From Paenibacillus sp. ACRRX (lineage in GTDB: Bacteria; Bacillota; Bacilli; Paenibacillales; Paenibacillaceae): a stretch of DNA of 64,000 nucleotides. Shown one piece after another: positions 40,836-48,981 of this stretch. Below the pieces are notes generated by a model. That model was not told where the DNA came from and did not search any database. It was given only the letters and a program-made list of their open reading frames with translations. The stretch's first letter is position 1. Every line of letters starts with the position of its first letter. The position numbers were made by a program, and so were the translations under genes. The stretch covers positions 398,202-462,201 of the forward strand of contig NZ_JAKRNK010000005.1 of the NCBI RefSeq assembly GCF_022346885.1, given 5' to 3'.

Positions 40836-42410
40836 TCAGTCACCTGTCCAGCTCGTTACCAACCTACCCTGCTTCTCATCCCAGCGCCAACGACTATCTG
40901 ACCCGAGCAAATGTACGCCTCCATACCATTCATCTATTCCATTTATGCGTACACGATCCTTTTTCCCCGCCAGCACTTCCTTACCCAGTTCGGTTAACTT
41001 CACTTGACAATGTTGAAAGGATGGCGGATTGTTCCTATAATCTGGAAGACCAGCTCCCCCTTCGATATACAGCAGCGGTTGTGCTCTTTGCGACAAGCCT
41101 GCCAAGTGCCGCCAATATTGCAGATCCCCCAATCCAAGCCCATGAAGTGTGTTCCCTATTCGCTGGAACAGATCCATGGGAGAGCTTACACCGCTGCGGA
41201 CCAACTCCAGTGTCGTCTGCTCGACGATGCCAAGGCCGTTAAAGGTGGATGGCAGCCGTGATAAATGAAGTCGAAATGCATCACGCACAAAGGGCAGCGC
41301 TGCCGTCTGCTCCCCTTTAAGCAGTGCGTATAACTGATCTGGTTCAGATGAACAATACGCCTCCCATACCTTCGTGCCTGTCTCCAACTCTGCTTGGCCA
41401 ATAGCTTGCCAAGTACCAGATAAGGTTTTCATTTGATCAGCAGACAGCTGTCCCAACCCCCTAAAGAGCTGAATACCGGGATATGCTCCAATACATAATA
41501 AGCTGAGCTTGGTATTTCCGAGCGGTCTTTTGGCAAACCAATGCAGCAAGTAGCACAGCATCGTCTGGTCAAATAAATCATGCTCAAACCAGAGCACGAT
41601 CTCATCATACTTGTGATAGTTGGCCAATTGGTTCTCCTGTGCCTCACTTCCGCGGATGAATTCCAATCTGGGAATTCCCAGCGCTTGTTCTAAATAGCCC
41701 GCGCGCACTGAGCGATTCGGATATGTCGTGGGATCCACAAATACAGGACCTTCCGGATACACCTCCCTCCAGACTAGAATATCTCCCTGTACGACGCCTT
41801 GGCGCAGCGTTTCTGCAACGTGATCTCCATTCACAATATGAAGCATTCGGGTTCCTCCTTCGTAAAGATGATGAAATACGGACACAAAATCAGCTATGGG
41901 CAGCGTTCCTTTTAGTTTGCTGCGCGCATCAAACAATCTCTTCTTGAGCGTAGCTGCAGGTGTATTCAAATAAACGGATATTTCCTGTAACGAATAACCA
42001 TGAAAATAAAATAACTGAACGGCAATACGCATGTTAGATGATAACTGCGCTACACCTGCATACAATTGCTGCAGCATTGCTCTTTGTTCTGCGATATCTG
42101 CTACGTCCGGCACCTGCTCCGCCACTTGAATGTTGTCATCAATCGGTACTTGGAGCCGCTTTTTTCGGCATTGACGATGGCATTGACGGATCACGATTGT
42201 CTTAAACCATCCGGGAAAAGCAGCCGGTTCTCGTAATTTATCTAAATGAAGGTATGCTTCCGTAAACGCTTCTTGTACCGCATCCTCCGCCAAGTACGAA
42301 TCACGCAGCTTATCATAAGCAATGGCATAAGCCATGGCGGAATAATGCGACATGACATGCTCAAATGCTGCCCTGTTTCCTTGTCGCGCCTCATCAATCC
42401 ACTGCAACAC
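40836..42410 (-). CDS. ECF sigma factor fused to DUF1835/DUF3658-type domain
   Basis: A 524-residue fusion. Residues 5-85 are sigma region 2 (AYDKLRDSYLAEDAVQEAFTEAYLHLDKLREPAAFPGWFKTIV), and about 120-170 are region 4 (LQEISVYLNTPAATLKKRLFDARSKLK). From Met189 a DUF1835-type domain begins (MLHIVNGDHVAETLRQ, then DILVWREVYPEGPVF), with a DUF3658-like C-terminus. DUF1835 is usually a separate protein. An ideal ribosome site, AAGGAGG with seven-base spacing, lies directly before Met189 (ATG 41846), so a free DUF1835 protein may also be made. The main start is GTG 42410 behind AAAGGAGG. No anti-sigma gene is adjacent; the attached domain may be the control element. Confidence 0.88.
   Translation of the reverse strand: MLQWIDEARQGNRAAFEHVMSHYSAMAYAIAYDKLRDSYLAEDAVQEAFTEAYLHLDKLREPAAFPGWFKTIVIRQCHRQCRKKRLQVPIDDNIQVAEQVPDVADIAEQRAMLQQLYAGVAQLSSNMRIAVQLFYFHGYSLQEISVYLNTPAATLKKRLFDARSKLKGTLPIADFVSVFHHLYEGGTRMLHIVNGDHVAETLRQGVVQGDILVWREVYPEGPVFVDPTTYPNRSVRAGYLEQALGIPRLEFIRGSEAQENQLANYHKYDEIVLWFEHDLFDQTMLCYLLHWFAKRPLGNTKLSLLCIGAYPGIQLFRGLGQLSADQMKTLSGTWQAIGQAELETGTKVWEAYCSSEPDQLYALLKGEQTAALPFVRDAFRLHLSRLPSTFNGLGIVEQTTLELVRSGVSSPMDLFQRIGNTLHGLGLGDLQYWRHLAGLSQRAQPLLYIEGGAGLPDYRNNPPSFQHCQVKLTELGKEVLAGKKDRVRINGIDEWYGGVHLLGSDSRWRWDEKQGRLVTSWTGD
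41844..41860 (-). promoter_or_regulatory. Internal ribosome binding site and ATG within the sigma-DUF1835 gene
   Basis: On the minus strand AAGGAGG (41860-41854) is followed after seven bases by ATG (41846-41844), in frame with the fusion. The strength and spacing equal the best gene starts of this window. Confidence 0.7.
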
Positions 42411-42735
42411 GTCCTTTGTCGCCTCCTTTCGTTCGTCCTCTATAATAGTGCCACCTTTGGCACAAAAGGTTACACGAGTATTTCAAGTTATTTCATTTCA
42501 AATGGTTGAACCTCTCATCATAATCGAACGCTAGATATAACAGGAGATACCTAGTCTTAACTGTTCCAATCAACTAGCCTCCCTAAAATAATAAACAGAA
42601 ATAGAAGGAATTTGGGAAATGAAATTGAATACCTCATAGTATTACGTATCATACATTTGGAGGTCCTATCTTTGTTACTTTACTTTTGATATGTATCAAC
42701 TGCCTAATGACCCCATATTTATTAGGAGCTGATAT
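42411..42735. other. Intergenic region between divergent sigma-fusion and GNAT genes
   Basis: No gene is seen. A small palindrome (GTGCCA ... TGGCAC near 42451-42465) lies in the likely promoter zone of the sigma fusion. Otherwise only AT-rich sequence. Confidence 0.4.
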
Positions 42736-43143
42736 GTGATGAGATATGAGAATTCACTCGATGGTATTTCTACTGATATGTTAAAGGGCTTTTTCGTGGA
42801 TTGGCCTAATCCTCCCAGTCCGCAAACCCATCTTAGATTGTTAAAGAACAGCAGCCACGCCATTATTGCCATTGATGATCATACAGATCAAGTTGTTGGA
42901 TTTATTACGGCGATAAGCGATGGAGTTTTATCTGCTTACATTCCATTCCTTGAAGTTATACCCGAGTACAAAAATAAAGGCATAGGTACGGAATTAGTCA
43001 CTCGAATGCTAAAAGAACTGGATGACATATATATGATTGATCTATGTTGTGACGATGACGTAGTCCCTTATTATGACAAGGTAGGAATGACAAGGACAAA
43101 TGGTATGATTGTAAGGAATTACAACAGGCAAGCTGGAAATTAG
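42736..43143 (+). CDS. GNAT-family acetyltransferase
   Basis: A 135-residue acetyl-CoA-dependent acetyltransferase. The central motif A is YIPFLEVIPEYKNKGIGTELVTRMLKEL, with the acetyl-CoA pyrophosphate loop (Q/R-x-x-G-x-G/A replaced by KNKGIG). VVGFITAISDGVLSAYIP forms the preceding strands. The tail YYDKVGMTRTNGM is typical of small-molecule GNATs. Start GTG 42736 or ATG 42739; AGGAG is upstream of both. A perfect terminator follows. The acceptor is unknown. Confidence 0.88.
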   Translation: MMRYENSLDGISTDMLKGFFVDWPNPPSPQTHLRLLKNSSHAIIAIDDHTDQVVGFITAISDGVLSAYIPFLEVIPEYKNKGIGTELVTRMLKELDDIYMIDLCCDDDVVPYYDKVGMTRTNGMIVRNYNRQAGN

Positions 43144-43156
43144 AAACATATAAGCC

Positions 43157-43187
43157 AAAAACGCTTGGAAATCTTCCAAGCGTTTTT
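43157..43187 (+). terminator. Perfect 14-bp intrinsic terminator
   Basis: AAAAACGCTTGGAA pairs with TTCCAAGCGTTTTT around ATC, 14 bases past the GNAT stop; T/A runs make it usable on both strands. Confidence 0.85.
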
Positions 43188-43257
43188 AATACAACTAATG
43201 AACATAAATTCAACTGAGATATCAACTTGGATATGATGTGATCTGAACTATTAAACA

Positions 43258-44481
43258 TTAGACTGCGCCGTCTTTGACAAGACGATCAGCAGTTATTTTT
43301 TTGGCGTCAAAGCATACAATCTTAATCACAATACAGGCGAGCGCCAGTCCAATAAAGATGAATCCACTCCAGATCGCCCCCCTCACCCCTGCCATAGCAA
43401 TAAACCATCCACCTGCAGTTGAACCGATCGACACGCCCAAATTAATAAAAGCAATATACAATCCTGTGGCAAACTCCGGTGCTTCCTGTGCCTCTGAGGT
43501 CAACCAGATCTGTGTTACAATCAGAGAGCTTGTATGGGCAGCACCCCAGAATAGCATGATCAAAATAACGAGAATCAAAGCAGAACTAGCTGCATAAAGG
43601 AATAGGAATGCCCCCGCCAGTGCAATCGGATGGAGAACTACCGTCCGCACCCGATTTAAGCCGATCCATTTACCTGCTAACAAATTACCCGCAACACCCC
43701 CGACACCAAATACAACCAGCATAACACTCAGTTCTTCCCCACTCATCCCAAATACCTGCTCTAAGTATTCAGCAGCATAACTGTACACCGAAAACATCGC
43801 AGCAAATATAAAGGTAGCTGCACCTATGTTTAACCAAAGCGGTACTTTGCGGAGAATGCTAAGCTGCTTGCCATAAGATACTTTCTCGCTCATAGGCGAT
43901 TGTGGAAGCATAAGCGCAATTCCGATGCCAGCAGCAAGGTTCACTACGGCGCAAAATATAAAGGAGGCTTCAAACGAAACCTGCACGGCCATATATGTCG
44001 TGATTGGCACACCTAGCACCATGCCCATACTCGTACCAACAAAAGCTTTGGCCGAGGCTCGTGCAGCCTGCCCCTTCGGATACAGCGATACCGCTGCTAC
44101 AAATGCCAGTGAGAAATACACGGGATGGAACATGGCAGGAACGATCCGAAGCACCATTAATGTCCCAAAATGAGTGGCAAAAGCTGAGCATAGACTGCTT
44201 GCTGCAAATATTAGCAAAGAAAGGATCATTATCTTTTTGCGATTAAACGAAGAAAGAAGAAGCACCATAGCTGGCCCAAAGAGAGCTATGACGAATGCAA
44301 ACAGGCCAACAAGCATACCCGCTTCTGAAGTACTGACATGGTATCTTTCCGTAACAAATGGAATAACGCCCACAATGCCAAATTCAATTGTATACAGACC
44401 AAACAAACCAAGGGCAATAAAAAACAATGGATTTGCAAATCTATTGTTCGAATCCAATTCTCGTATCTTTCGTGCTGCCAC
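43258..44481 (-). CDS. MFS exporter of the DHA1 (AraJ/NepI-like) type
   Basis: A 407-residue 12-helix transporter. FIALGLFGLYTIEFGIVGVIPFVTERYHVSTSEAGMLVGLFAFVIALFGP is the typical first segment of DHA1 exporters (sugar/purine/drug efflux group), and FNRKKIMILSLLIFAASSL marks the loop-2 region. GTG 44481 is preferred because AAGGAG lies upstream; the ATG at 44502 has no ribosome site. It probably expels small molecules using proton exchange. The gene follows the serine-hydrolase gene on the same strand by 84 bases. Confidence 0.88.
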   Translation of the reverse strand: MAARKIRELDSNNRFANPLFFIALGLFGLYTIEFGIVGVIPFVTERYHVSTSEAGMLVGLFAFVIALFGPAMVLLLSSFNRKKIMILSLLIFAASSLCSAFATHFGTLMVLRIVPAMFHPVYFSLAFVAAVSLYPKGQAARASAKAFVGTSMGMVLGVPITTYMAVQVSFEASFIFCAVVNLAAGIGIALMLPQSPMSEKVSYGKQLSILRKVPLWLNIGAATFIFAAMFSVYSYAAEYLEQVFGMSGEELSVMLVVFGVGGVAGNLLAGKWIGLNRVRTVVLHPIALAGAFLFLYAASSALILVILIMLFWGAAHTSSLIVTQIWLTSEAQEAPEFATGLYIAFINLGVSIGSTAGGWFIAMAGVRGAIWSGFIFIGLALACIVIKIVCFDAKKITADRLVKDGAV

Positions 44482-44565
44482 TATAGGCCACTCCTTCCAC
44501 ATACGGTCTGCACACAGCGCCTAAACCGATTAATATCGCATGCAGGTTCTTGTCTGTTCCATACG

Positions 44566-45735
44566 TTATCCACTTATACCGTCATACACGGCTTGGCATA
44601 AATCAATCGTGAATTGTCCTGACATGCCTTCTAAAGCCGTATTAGTAAATGCCACTACGCTTAGCTTGCGCTGAGGATCGACGAACCACGAATGTCCATA
44701 AGTGCCACCCATGCGCCAGGTGCCTGGTGATTCCGGTGTATTTGCTGCGACGGGGTCCTTCAGCACCGTGATGCCGAGTCCGAAGCCGCGACCTGGCCAA
44801 TAGGCCATTGGCAAGTCACCGATCTGGTTCTTCGTCAGTTCCCGCACAAGCGCTTCCGGCAGCAGCGGCGCTCCGCCCTGACGCAGCGTTTCCAGCAGGC
44901 GCATAAAATCACCTGCGCTGCCTACCATGCCAGCACCGCCAGATGGGAAGGCGGTGTGATCAAGCGCACGGCGAGGATCAAGCCGGAAGCCGGCCGTACC
45001 CTCGAGGAAAGCAATACGATCCGCGTCGCCTAGCCGTCTAGGCTCCGGAACGTCATTGGCATATGCGACAGCCAGCCGGGCCGGGTCGCTTGCCACAAAG
45101 CCTGTATCGCGTAAACCAAGAGGATCGGTTACTAATGTGCGCACGGCTTCGCCAAGCGAAAGCCCTGTCACTTTCTCTATCACAGCACCGAGTACATCTG
45201 TTGCAATGGAATACTTCCATTCTGTTCCTGGTGTGTAGAGGAGTGGAGTCGAGGCAATACGATACAAATTTTCCTCCAGTGTCCACTCAACAAGATCCAT
45301 CCCATCTGAGACCTCTGCATGATGATATGAACCGTTCTCTTCTTGAAAGAAACGATAGGTCAATCCCGCAGTGTGCGTCATCAACTGACGAATCGTAATA
45401 GCCGGAATAGTACCGTCCTGCAGCTTCGGCTGAAACAGAGGCAGCCAGTGATCCACATGATCGTCGAGTTTCAGTTGGCCTTGTGCCACCAGAACAAGAG
45501 CCGCCGTTGATACGATCGGCTTAGAAACCGAGGCAAGCCGGAACAATGCATTTTCCTCCATTGGGCGCTTGCGCTCGCGATCTGCCAGCCCCGCAGCTCT
45601 GCTATATACAAGCGCACCATCTATTGCCACTTGAATGACGGTACCGATCAAACGTTTGTCCGTAATGGTACGATCGGTTACTTCATCGATTAACCTTGCT
45701 AAATTGTGCATAGTTTTTGGTGTTTTATTCAACAT
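44566..45735 (-). CDS. Serine hydrolase of the beta-lactamase (class C/DD-peptidase) fold
   Basis: A 389-residue protein without a signal peptide. The nucleophile motif is SVSK near residue 69, the Tyr motif is YSIATD near 174, and the third motif is replaced by YGHSWF near 345, as in family VIII esterases. It is therefore more likely an esterase or transacylase than a beta-lactamase. GAGAGGATGAAGG precedes the ATG. It is divergent from an Lrp-type regulator and upstream of the MFS gene. The substrate is unknown. Confidence 0.88.
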   Translation of the reverse strand: MLNKTPKTMHNLARLIDEVTDRTITDKRLIGTVIQVAIDGALVYSRAAGLADRERKRPMEENALFRLASVSKPIVSTAALVLVAQGQLKLDDHVDHWLPLFQPKLQDGTIPAITIRQLMTHTAGLTYRFFQEENGSYHHAEVSDGMDLVEWTLEENLYRIASTPLLYTPGTEWKYSIATDVLGAVIEKVTGLSLGEAVRTLVTDPLGLRDTGFVASDPARLAVAYANDVPEPRRLGDADRIAFLEGTAGFRLDPRRALDHTAFPSGGAGMVGSAGDFMRLLETLRQGGAPLLPEALVRELTKNQIGDLPMAYWPGRGFGLGITVLKDPVAANTPESPGTWRMGGTYGHSWFVDPQRKLSVVAFTNTALEGMSGQFTIDLCQAVYDGISG

Positions 45736-45904
45736 CCTTCATCCTCTCTCCATCATTAAAGCGTTGACCGCTTTACGATCATGAGTTAATTATATAAATG
45801 TTGTTCGCTTGCTTACATAAGCCGACTAAGTTAAATTAACCTTGTAACATTAAAAATCAAGTTAGTTTTATGTATATTGCTTAAATATAAAGGAGCCGAT
45901 CACG

Positions 45905-46363
45905 ATGGACCACGTTGATAAACAAATCCTCTCTCATCTGCAAAGCCAAGCTAGAATGTCCATGACCGAACTTGGCAAAAATGTGGGATTATCTCAGCCG
46001 GCAGTTACGGAACGAGTGAGAAGAATGGAAGAGCGAGGCATCATTACCGAGTACCGTACAATCGTGTCTCCGGAAAAAATCGGGAAACATGCTGCTGCTT
46101 ACATGCTGGTTCGAACGCGAGAATGCCATCCCTTCCTTGACTTTTGCCGCTCAAACCCTGATGTGGTCGAATGTTACCGCATAAGTGGTGAGCATAATTA
46201 CTTGTTAAAGGTCATAAGCAGCTCTACGCAATCCCTGGAGGAATTCGGCAATCAATGTGACAAGTATGGAACATATACGATTCTTATCGTGATGTCTGCT
46301 CCGATTGATCACAAGTTTTTAATTCCTACGATTCCAGACAACAGTTTCAATTTGCTGGACTAG
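45905..46363 (+). CDS. Lrp/AsnC-family regulator
   Basis: A 152-residue regulator. Residues 1-55 form the AsnC HTH (ILSHLQSQARMSMTELGKNVGLSQPAVTERVRRMEERGIIT), and about 65-140 form the RAM ligand domain (SGEHNYLLKVISSSTQSLEEF). Members bind amino acids and form octamers. AAAGGAG lies upstream of the ATG. It is divergent from the serine-hydrolase/MFS genes, which are its likely targets; MFS export of amino acids under Lrp control is common. Confidence 0.9.
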   Translation: MDHVDKQILSHLQSQARMSMTELGKNVGLSQPAVTERVRRMEERGIITEYRTIVSPEKIGKHAAAYMLVRTRECHPFLDFCRSNPDVVECYRISGEHNYLLKVISSSTQSLEEFGNQCDKYGTYTILIVMSAPIDHKFLIPTIPDNSFNLLD

Positions 46364-46393
46364 TATCCTCGTTATGCAGTAGGCAGCACAAAA

Positions 46394-46421
46394 AGGAATC
46401 CGGCATTGGAGCCGGATTCCT
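46394..46421 (-). terminator. Intrinsic terminator between convergent genes
   Basis: AGGAATCCGGC and GCCGGATTCCT form a perfect 11-bp stem; on the minus strand TTTTTG follows, ending the HxlR transcript. It may also serve the Lrp gene. Confidence 0.75.
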
Positions 46422-46532
46422 GCGACAGCTAGTTGGATATTCAATTATTTCTATCTTACTTTTTAGACTATTAATAAGATAAACGTTTAACGCACATAAA
46501 TTTGATGGACGCTGTCTTCCTTTCAACAGTTA

Positions 46533-46871
46533 TTACAAATCTAGTCCAAATCGCTTTAACTCAATAAAAATCCCTTCTAAGCGCTTGCCTTTCTCCGTTA
46601 ATGTGTACTCCACACGCGGCGGAACTTCTGGAAACACTTCTCTTATAACTACCCCATGCTCCTCTAATTCTTTTAGACGCAATGAGAGTGTCTTCGGGCT
46701 GATTCCATCCATGGATCTGAGTAGATCGCTAAATCGCATCGTTCCCTCTATAAGCAAATCACGGATAATTAAAAATGTCCATTTTGTTCCAATCACATCA
46801 AGTGTTTTAGCAATCGGGCATTGCTGACCGGGCGTCCCTTTAGTCAAAGTAACTTGTCCTTCGTCACTCAT
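46533..46871 (-). CDS. HxlR-family regulator
   Basis: A 112-residue winged-helix regulator. CPIAKTLDVIGTKWTFLIIRDLLIEGTMRFSDLLRSMDGISPKTLSLRLKELEEHGVV and VPPRVEYTLTEKGKRL are diagnostic. The N-terminal Cys of QCPIAKTLD is the redox-sensing position in Bacillus YodB, CatR and HypR. It is divergent from a quinone-reductase/SDR operon, with a palindrome at 46968-46990 between them. Control by electrophile stress is therefore likely, though not shown. Confidence 0.9.
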   Translation of the reverse strand: MSDEGQVTLTKGTPGQQCPIAKTLDVIGTKWTFLIIRDLLIEGTMRFSDLLRSMDGISPKTLSLRLKELEEHGVVIREVFPEVPPRVEYTLTEKGKRLEGIFIELKRFGLDL

Positions 46872-46967
46872 CAGAGTTCCTCATTTCTTTTGCAACTTCA
46901 TTTATCCAAGTGTAACACAATAGTATCTTAATGGAAACTATATGATATAAATATCACTACTTCCCAA

Positions 46968-46990
46968 AGTATATTAACTACCCATATACT
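46968..46990. promoter_or_regulatory. Candidate HxlR operator
   Basis: AGTATAT and ATATACT are inverted around nine bases, between the divergent HxlR and quinone-reductase starts. Confidence 0.5.
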
Positions 46991-47022
46991 ATACTCACCC
47001 ACTACACAAGGAGCTGATCCAG

Positions 47023-47571
47023 TTGAGAAATATACTTATTATTAACGGTCATCAGAAATATCGCTCATCAGAAGGCAAGTTAAACCGTACCTTGTTTGAA
47101 CACATGGCAAGTTTCTTAAGCAAACACAATCAGGTGCAAACGACTGTGATTCAGGAAGGTTACCATATCGACGAGGAACAGCAGAAGTTTCTATGGGCTG
47201 ATGTCGTCATTTATCAAACCCCAATCTATTGGTTCAGTGTCCCAGGCCTATTAAAAACATACATGGATGAGGTATATGCTTACGGTTCATTCTTCAAAGG
47301 TGCGGATCAATACGGCAGAGGCGGCATGTTAACGGATAAAAAATATATGCTGTCCACAACCTGGAATGCTCCTGAGGCAGCATTTAACGATTCTGCTCAA
47401 TTCTTTAATGGAAGCAGTCTGGATGAAGCGTTAAGCCATCTGCATCGTATTCATAGCTTTCTTGGCATGTCACCTGTCGAGAGCTTCACTTGTTTTGACG
47501 TCATCAAAAACCCTCAAATTGATACGTTTATTACTAATCTTAAACAGCATTTGCAAGCGACACTCGGATAA
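47023..47571 (+). CDS. MdaB-like NAD(P)H:quinone reductase
   Basis: A 182-residue flavodoxin-like protein. The FMN/FAD site is formed by IINGHQKYRSSEGKLNRTL, and QTPIYWFSVPGLLKTYMDEVYAYG is typical of the MdaB/NQO2 family, which reduces quinones by two electrons. The start is TTG 47023, with AAGGAG ten bases upstream. It forms an operon with the SDR gene 42 bases downstream and faces the HxlR regulator, a familiar quinone-detoxification layout. Confidence 0.9.
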   Translation: MRNILIINGHQKYRSSEGKLNRTLFEHMASFLSKHNQVQTTVIQEGYHIDEEQQKFLWADVVIYQTPIYWFSVPGLLKTYMDEVYAYGSFFKGADQYGRGGMLTDKKYMLSTTWNAPEAAFNDSAQFFNGSSLDEALSHLHRIHSFLGMSPVESFTCFDVIKNPQIDTFITNLKQHLQATLG

Positions 47572-47612
47572 CTAATGAACCGATAACTATATAACATTTA
47601 GGAGGAATTAAC

Positions 47613-48326
47613 ATGTTACAAGGTCAAAAAGTAGTCATCATCGGCGGCAGCTCCGGTATCGGATATGAAACAGCTAAGCAAGTTATCGCTCAAGGTGGAG
47701 AAGTGATTATCGCCAGCCGTTCCGATCAAAAATTAAAAGCGGCTCAAGCTCAATTAGGCCCTCAAGCAACAGCCTTAACTGTTGATACAACACATGAGGA
47801 ACAAGTACAAGCTTTCTTTAATCAAGTAGGCCATTTCGACCACCTTGTGGTAACCGCGGCAGAAACATCAGGCGGTCCGTTCCTTCATACGGATACCTCT
47901 CAGTCCAGACAACTGTTTGAAAATAAATTCTGGGGTCAATATTACGCAGCTAAATATGCTGCACCTCACATTCGCCCTGACGGTTCGATTACCTTGTTCT
48001 CTGGTGTAGTCGCCTACAAATCAATGGTGGGCTCCTCAGCACTTGGTGCTGTTAATGCTGCCGTGTCAAATCTGGGCCAGACCCTGGCTTTAGAATTGGC
48101 TCCACTTCGGGTCAATGTTGTATCTCCGGGTATCATTGATACGCCTGCACGCAGCAAAATGTCGGAAGAAGCTCGCAGTCAATTTTATGCGACGCTTGGC
48201 AGTAAGCTGCCCGTGAACCGTGTCGGCCGTGCGGAAGACGTTGCACAAAGTGTACTTTATCTGCTGCAAAATAGCTTTGTAACGGGCACCGTGCTTCATG
48301 TCGAAGGCGGCCATATCTTGATCTAA
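47613..48326 (+). CDS. Atypical SDR lacking the Tyr/Lys catalytic pair
   Basis: A 237-residue Rossmann-fold protein. The cofactor motif GGSSGIGYE is intact at residues 11-19, and SGVVAYKSM holds the catalytic-type Ser. The usual Tyr-x-x-x-Lys is replaced: the aligned segment reads SALGAVNAAV, with Leu for Tyr and Asn for Lys. The family may bind NAD(P) without classical chemistry or use other residues. AGGAGG precedes the ATG. It is in operon with the MdaB-like reductase, probably under HxlR control. Confidence 0.85.
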   Translation: MLQGQKVVIIGGSSGIGYETAKQVIAQGGEVIIASRSDQKLKAAQAQLGPQATALTVDTTHEEQVQAFFNQVGHFDHLVVTAAETSGGPFLHTDTSQSRQLFENKFWGQYYAAKYAAPHIRPDGSITLFSGVVAYKSMVGSSALGAVNAAVSNLGQTLALELAPLRVNVVSPGIIDTPARSKMSEEARSQFYATLGSKLPVNRVGRAEDVAQSVLYLLQNSFVTGTVLHVEGGHILI

Positions 48327-48364
48327 GCCAGCCGGACTGGGAAAAACACACTTCTAAAAATGCT

Positions 48365-48399
48365 AACAGCCGTTAATCCCAGAGGGATTAGCGGCTGTT
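48365..48399 (+). terminator. Stem-loop after the quinone-reductase operon
   Basis: AACAGCCGTTAATCC pairs with GGATTAGCGGCTGTT across a short loop with one T-G pair. There is no strong T-run, but position fits a terminator. Confidence 0.55.
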
Positions 48400-48627
48400 G
48401 GTTAAGATCCCGAATAGCAAATTGCTGTGCGTAATAAAGAATCTCTTCCGGGTTATGCACTACATCGATCATTACTCCTTATCTTTCTTTCACAGGGTCG
48501 CTTTTATAATTATTGAAGTACCACTCTTCTACCCTATTGTTATGATCACACTTTCTTAGAAAGTCCATAATGAAAGAAACATCTAAGCGTTAGATATAGG
48601 GGGTATAGAACACCATCAAATTTCACC
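48400..48627. other. Intergenic stretch, nothing recognised
   Basis: With the adjoining remnant this forms a gap of about 650 bases between genes. I see no intact gene, RNA or repeat in this part. Confidence 0.4.
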
Positions 48628-48840
48628 CTAATTGGTGTGAAGCAACCTCAATATTTTTTTATGTTTGGAATCGTACTCGAATTGTTCCTCGTCATCTTCC
48701 GCCTCTTGACATTTCTTTTCGATCGCATCGATAAGTGAGCACATATCCAAACTAGCTGCTTCTGGCACTGAAGCAAATTCCAATGCAGTCACCCATAATG
48801 GTACTGTAGTCCTGTCTCTATATATTCTTTGACACTCCCA
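48628..48840 (-). pseudogene. Gene remnant, C-terminal 70 residues
   Basis: A minus-strand frame bounded by TGA upstream (48843-48841) and a TAG stop at 48630-48628 reads as normal protein: RIYRDRTTVPLWVTALEF, SVPEAASLDMCSLIDAIEKK, then an acidic stretch and KHKKILRLLHTN. There is no usable start codon with a ribosome site near its beginning. It appears to be the tail of a gene whose front is lost. I cannot name the family. Confidence 0.45.
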
Positions 48841-48930
48841 TCACAATTCCTTTAATGAAGAAAACACTGCATGCGCGGAGATGCTAGAATCAGAACAACA
48901 TTTGCGTTGTTCACACCACTTGAAGTACAC

Positions 48931-48966
48931 AAAAAAAAAGCAAGCCCCATATAACAGGAGCTCACT
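48931..48966 (-). terminator. Intrinsic terminator of the DUF4855 gene
   Basis: On the minus strand AGTGAGCTCC pairs with GGGGCTTGCT, with several G-U pairs, and is followed by nine T. Confidence 0.7.
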
Positions 48967-48981
48967 TTTTCACAAATAAAA

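Noticed and set aside
47613..48326. Frameshift as the cause of the missing SDR Tyr/Lys
   Set aside because: The frame is continuous and the surrounding family residues (VVSPGIIDTPARSKM) align without a gap, so the change is a real substitution.
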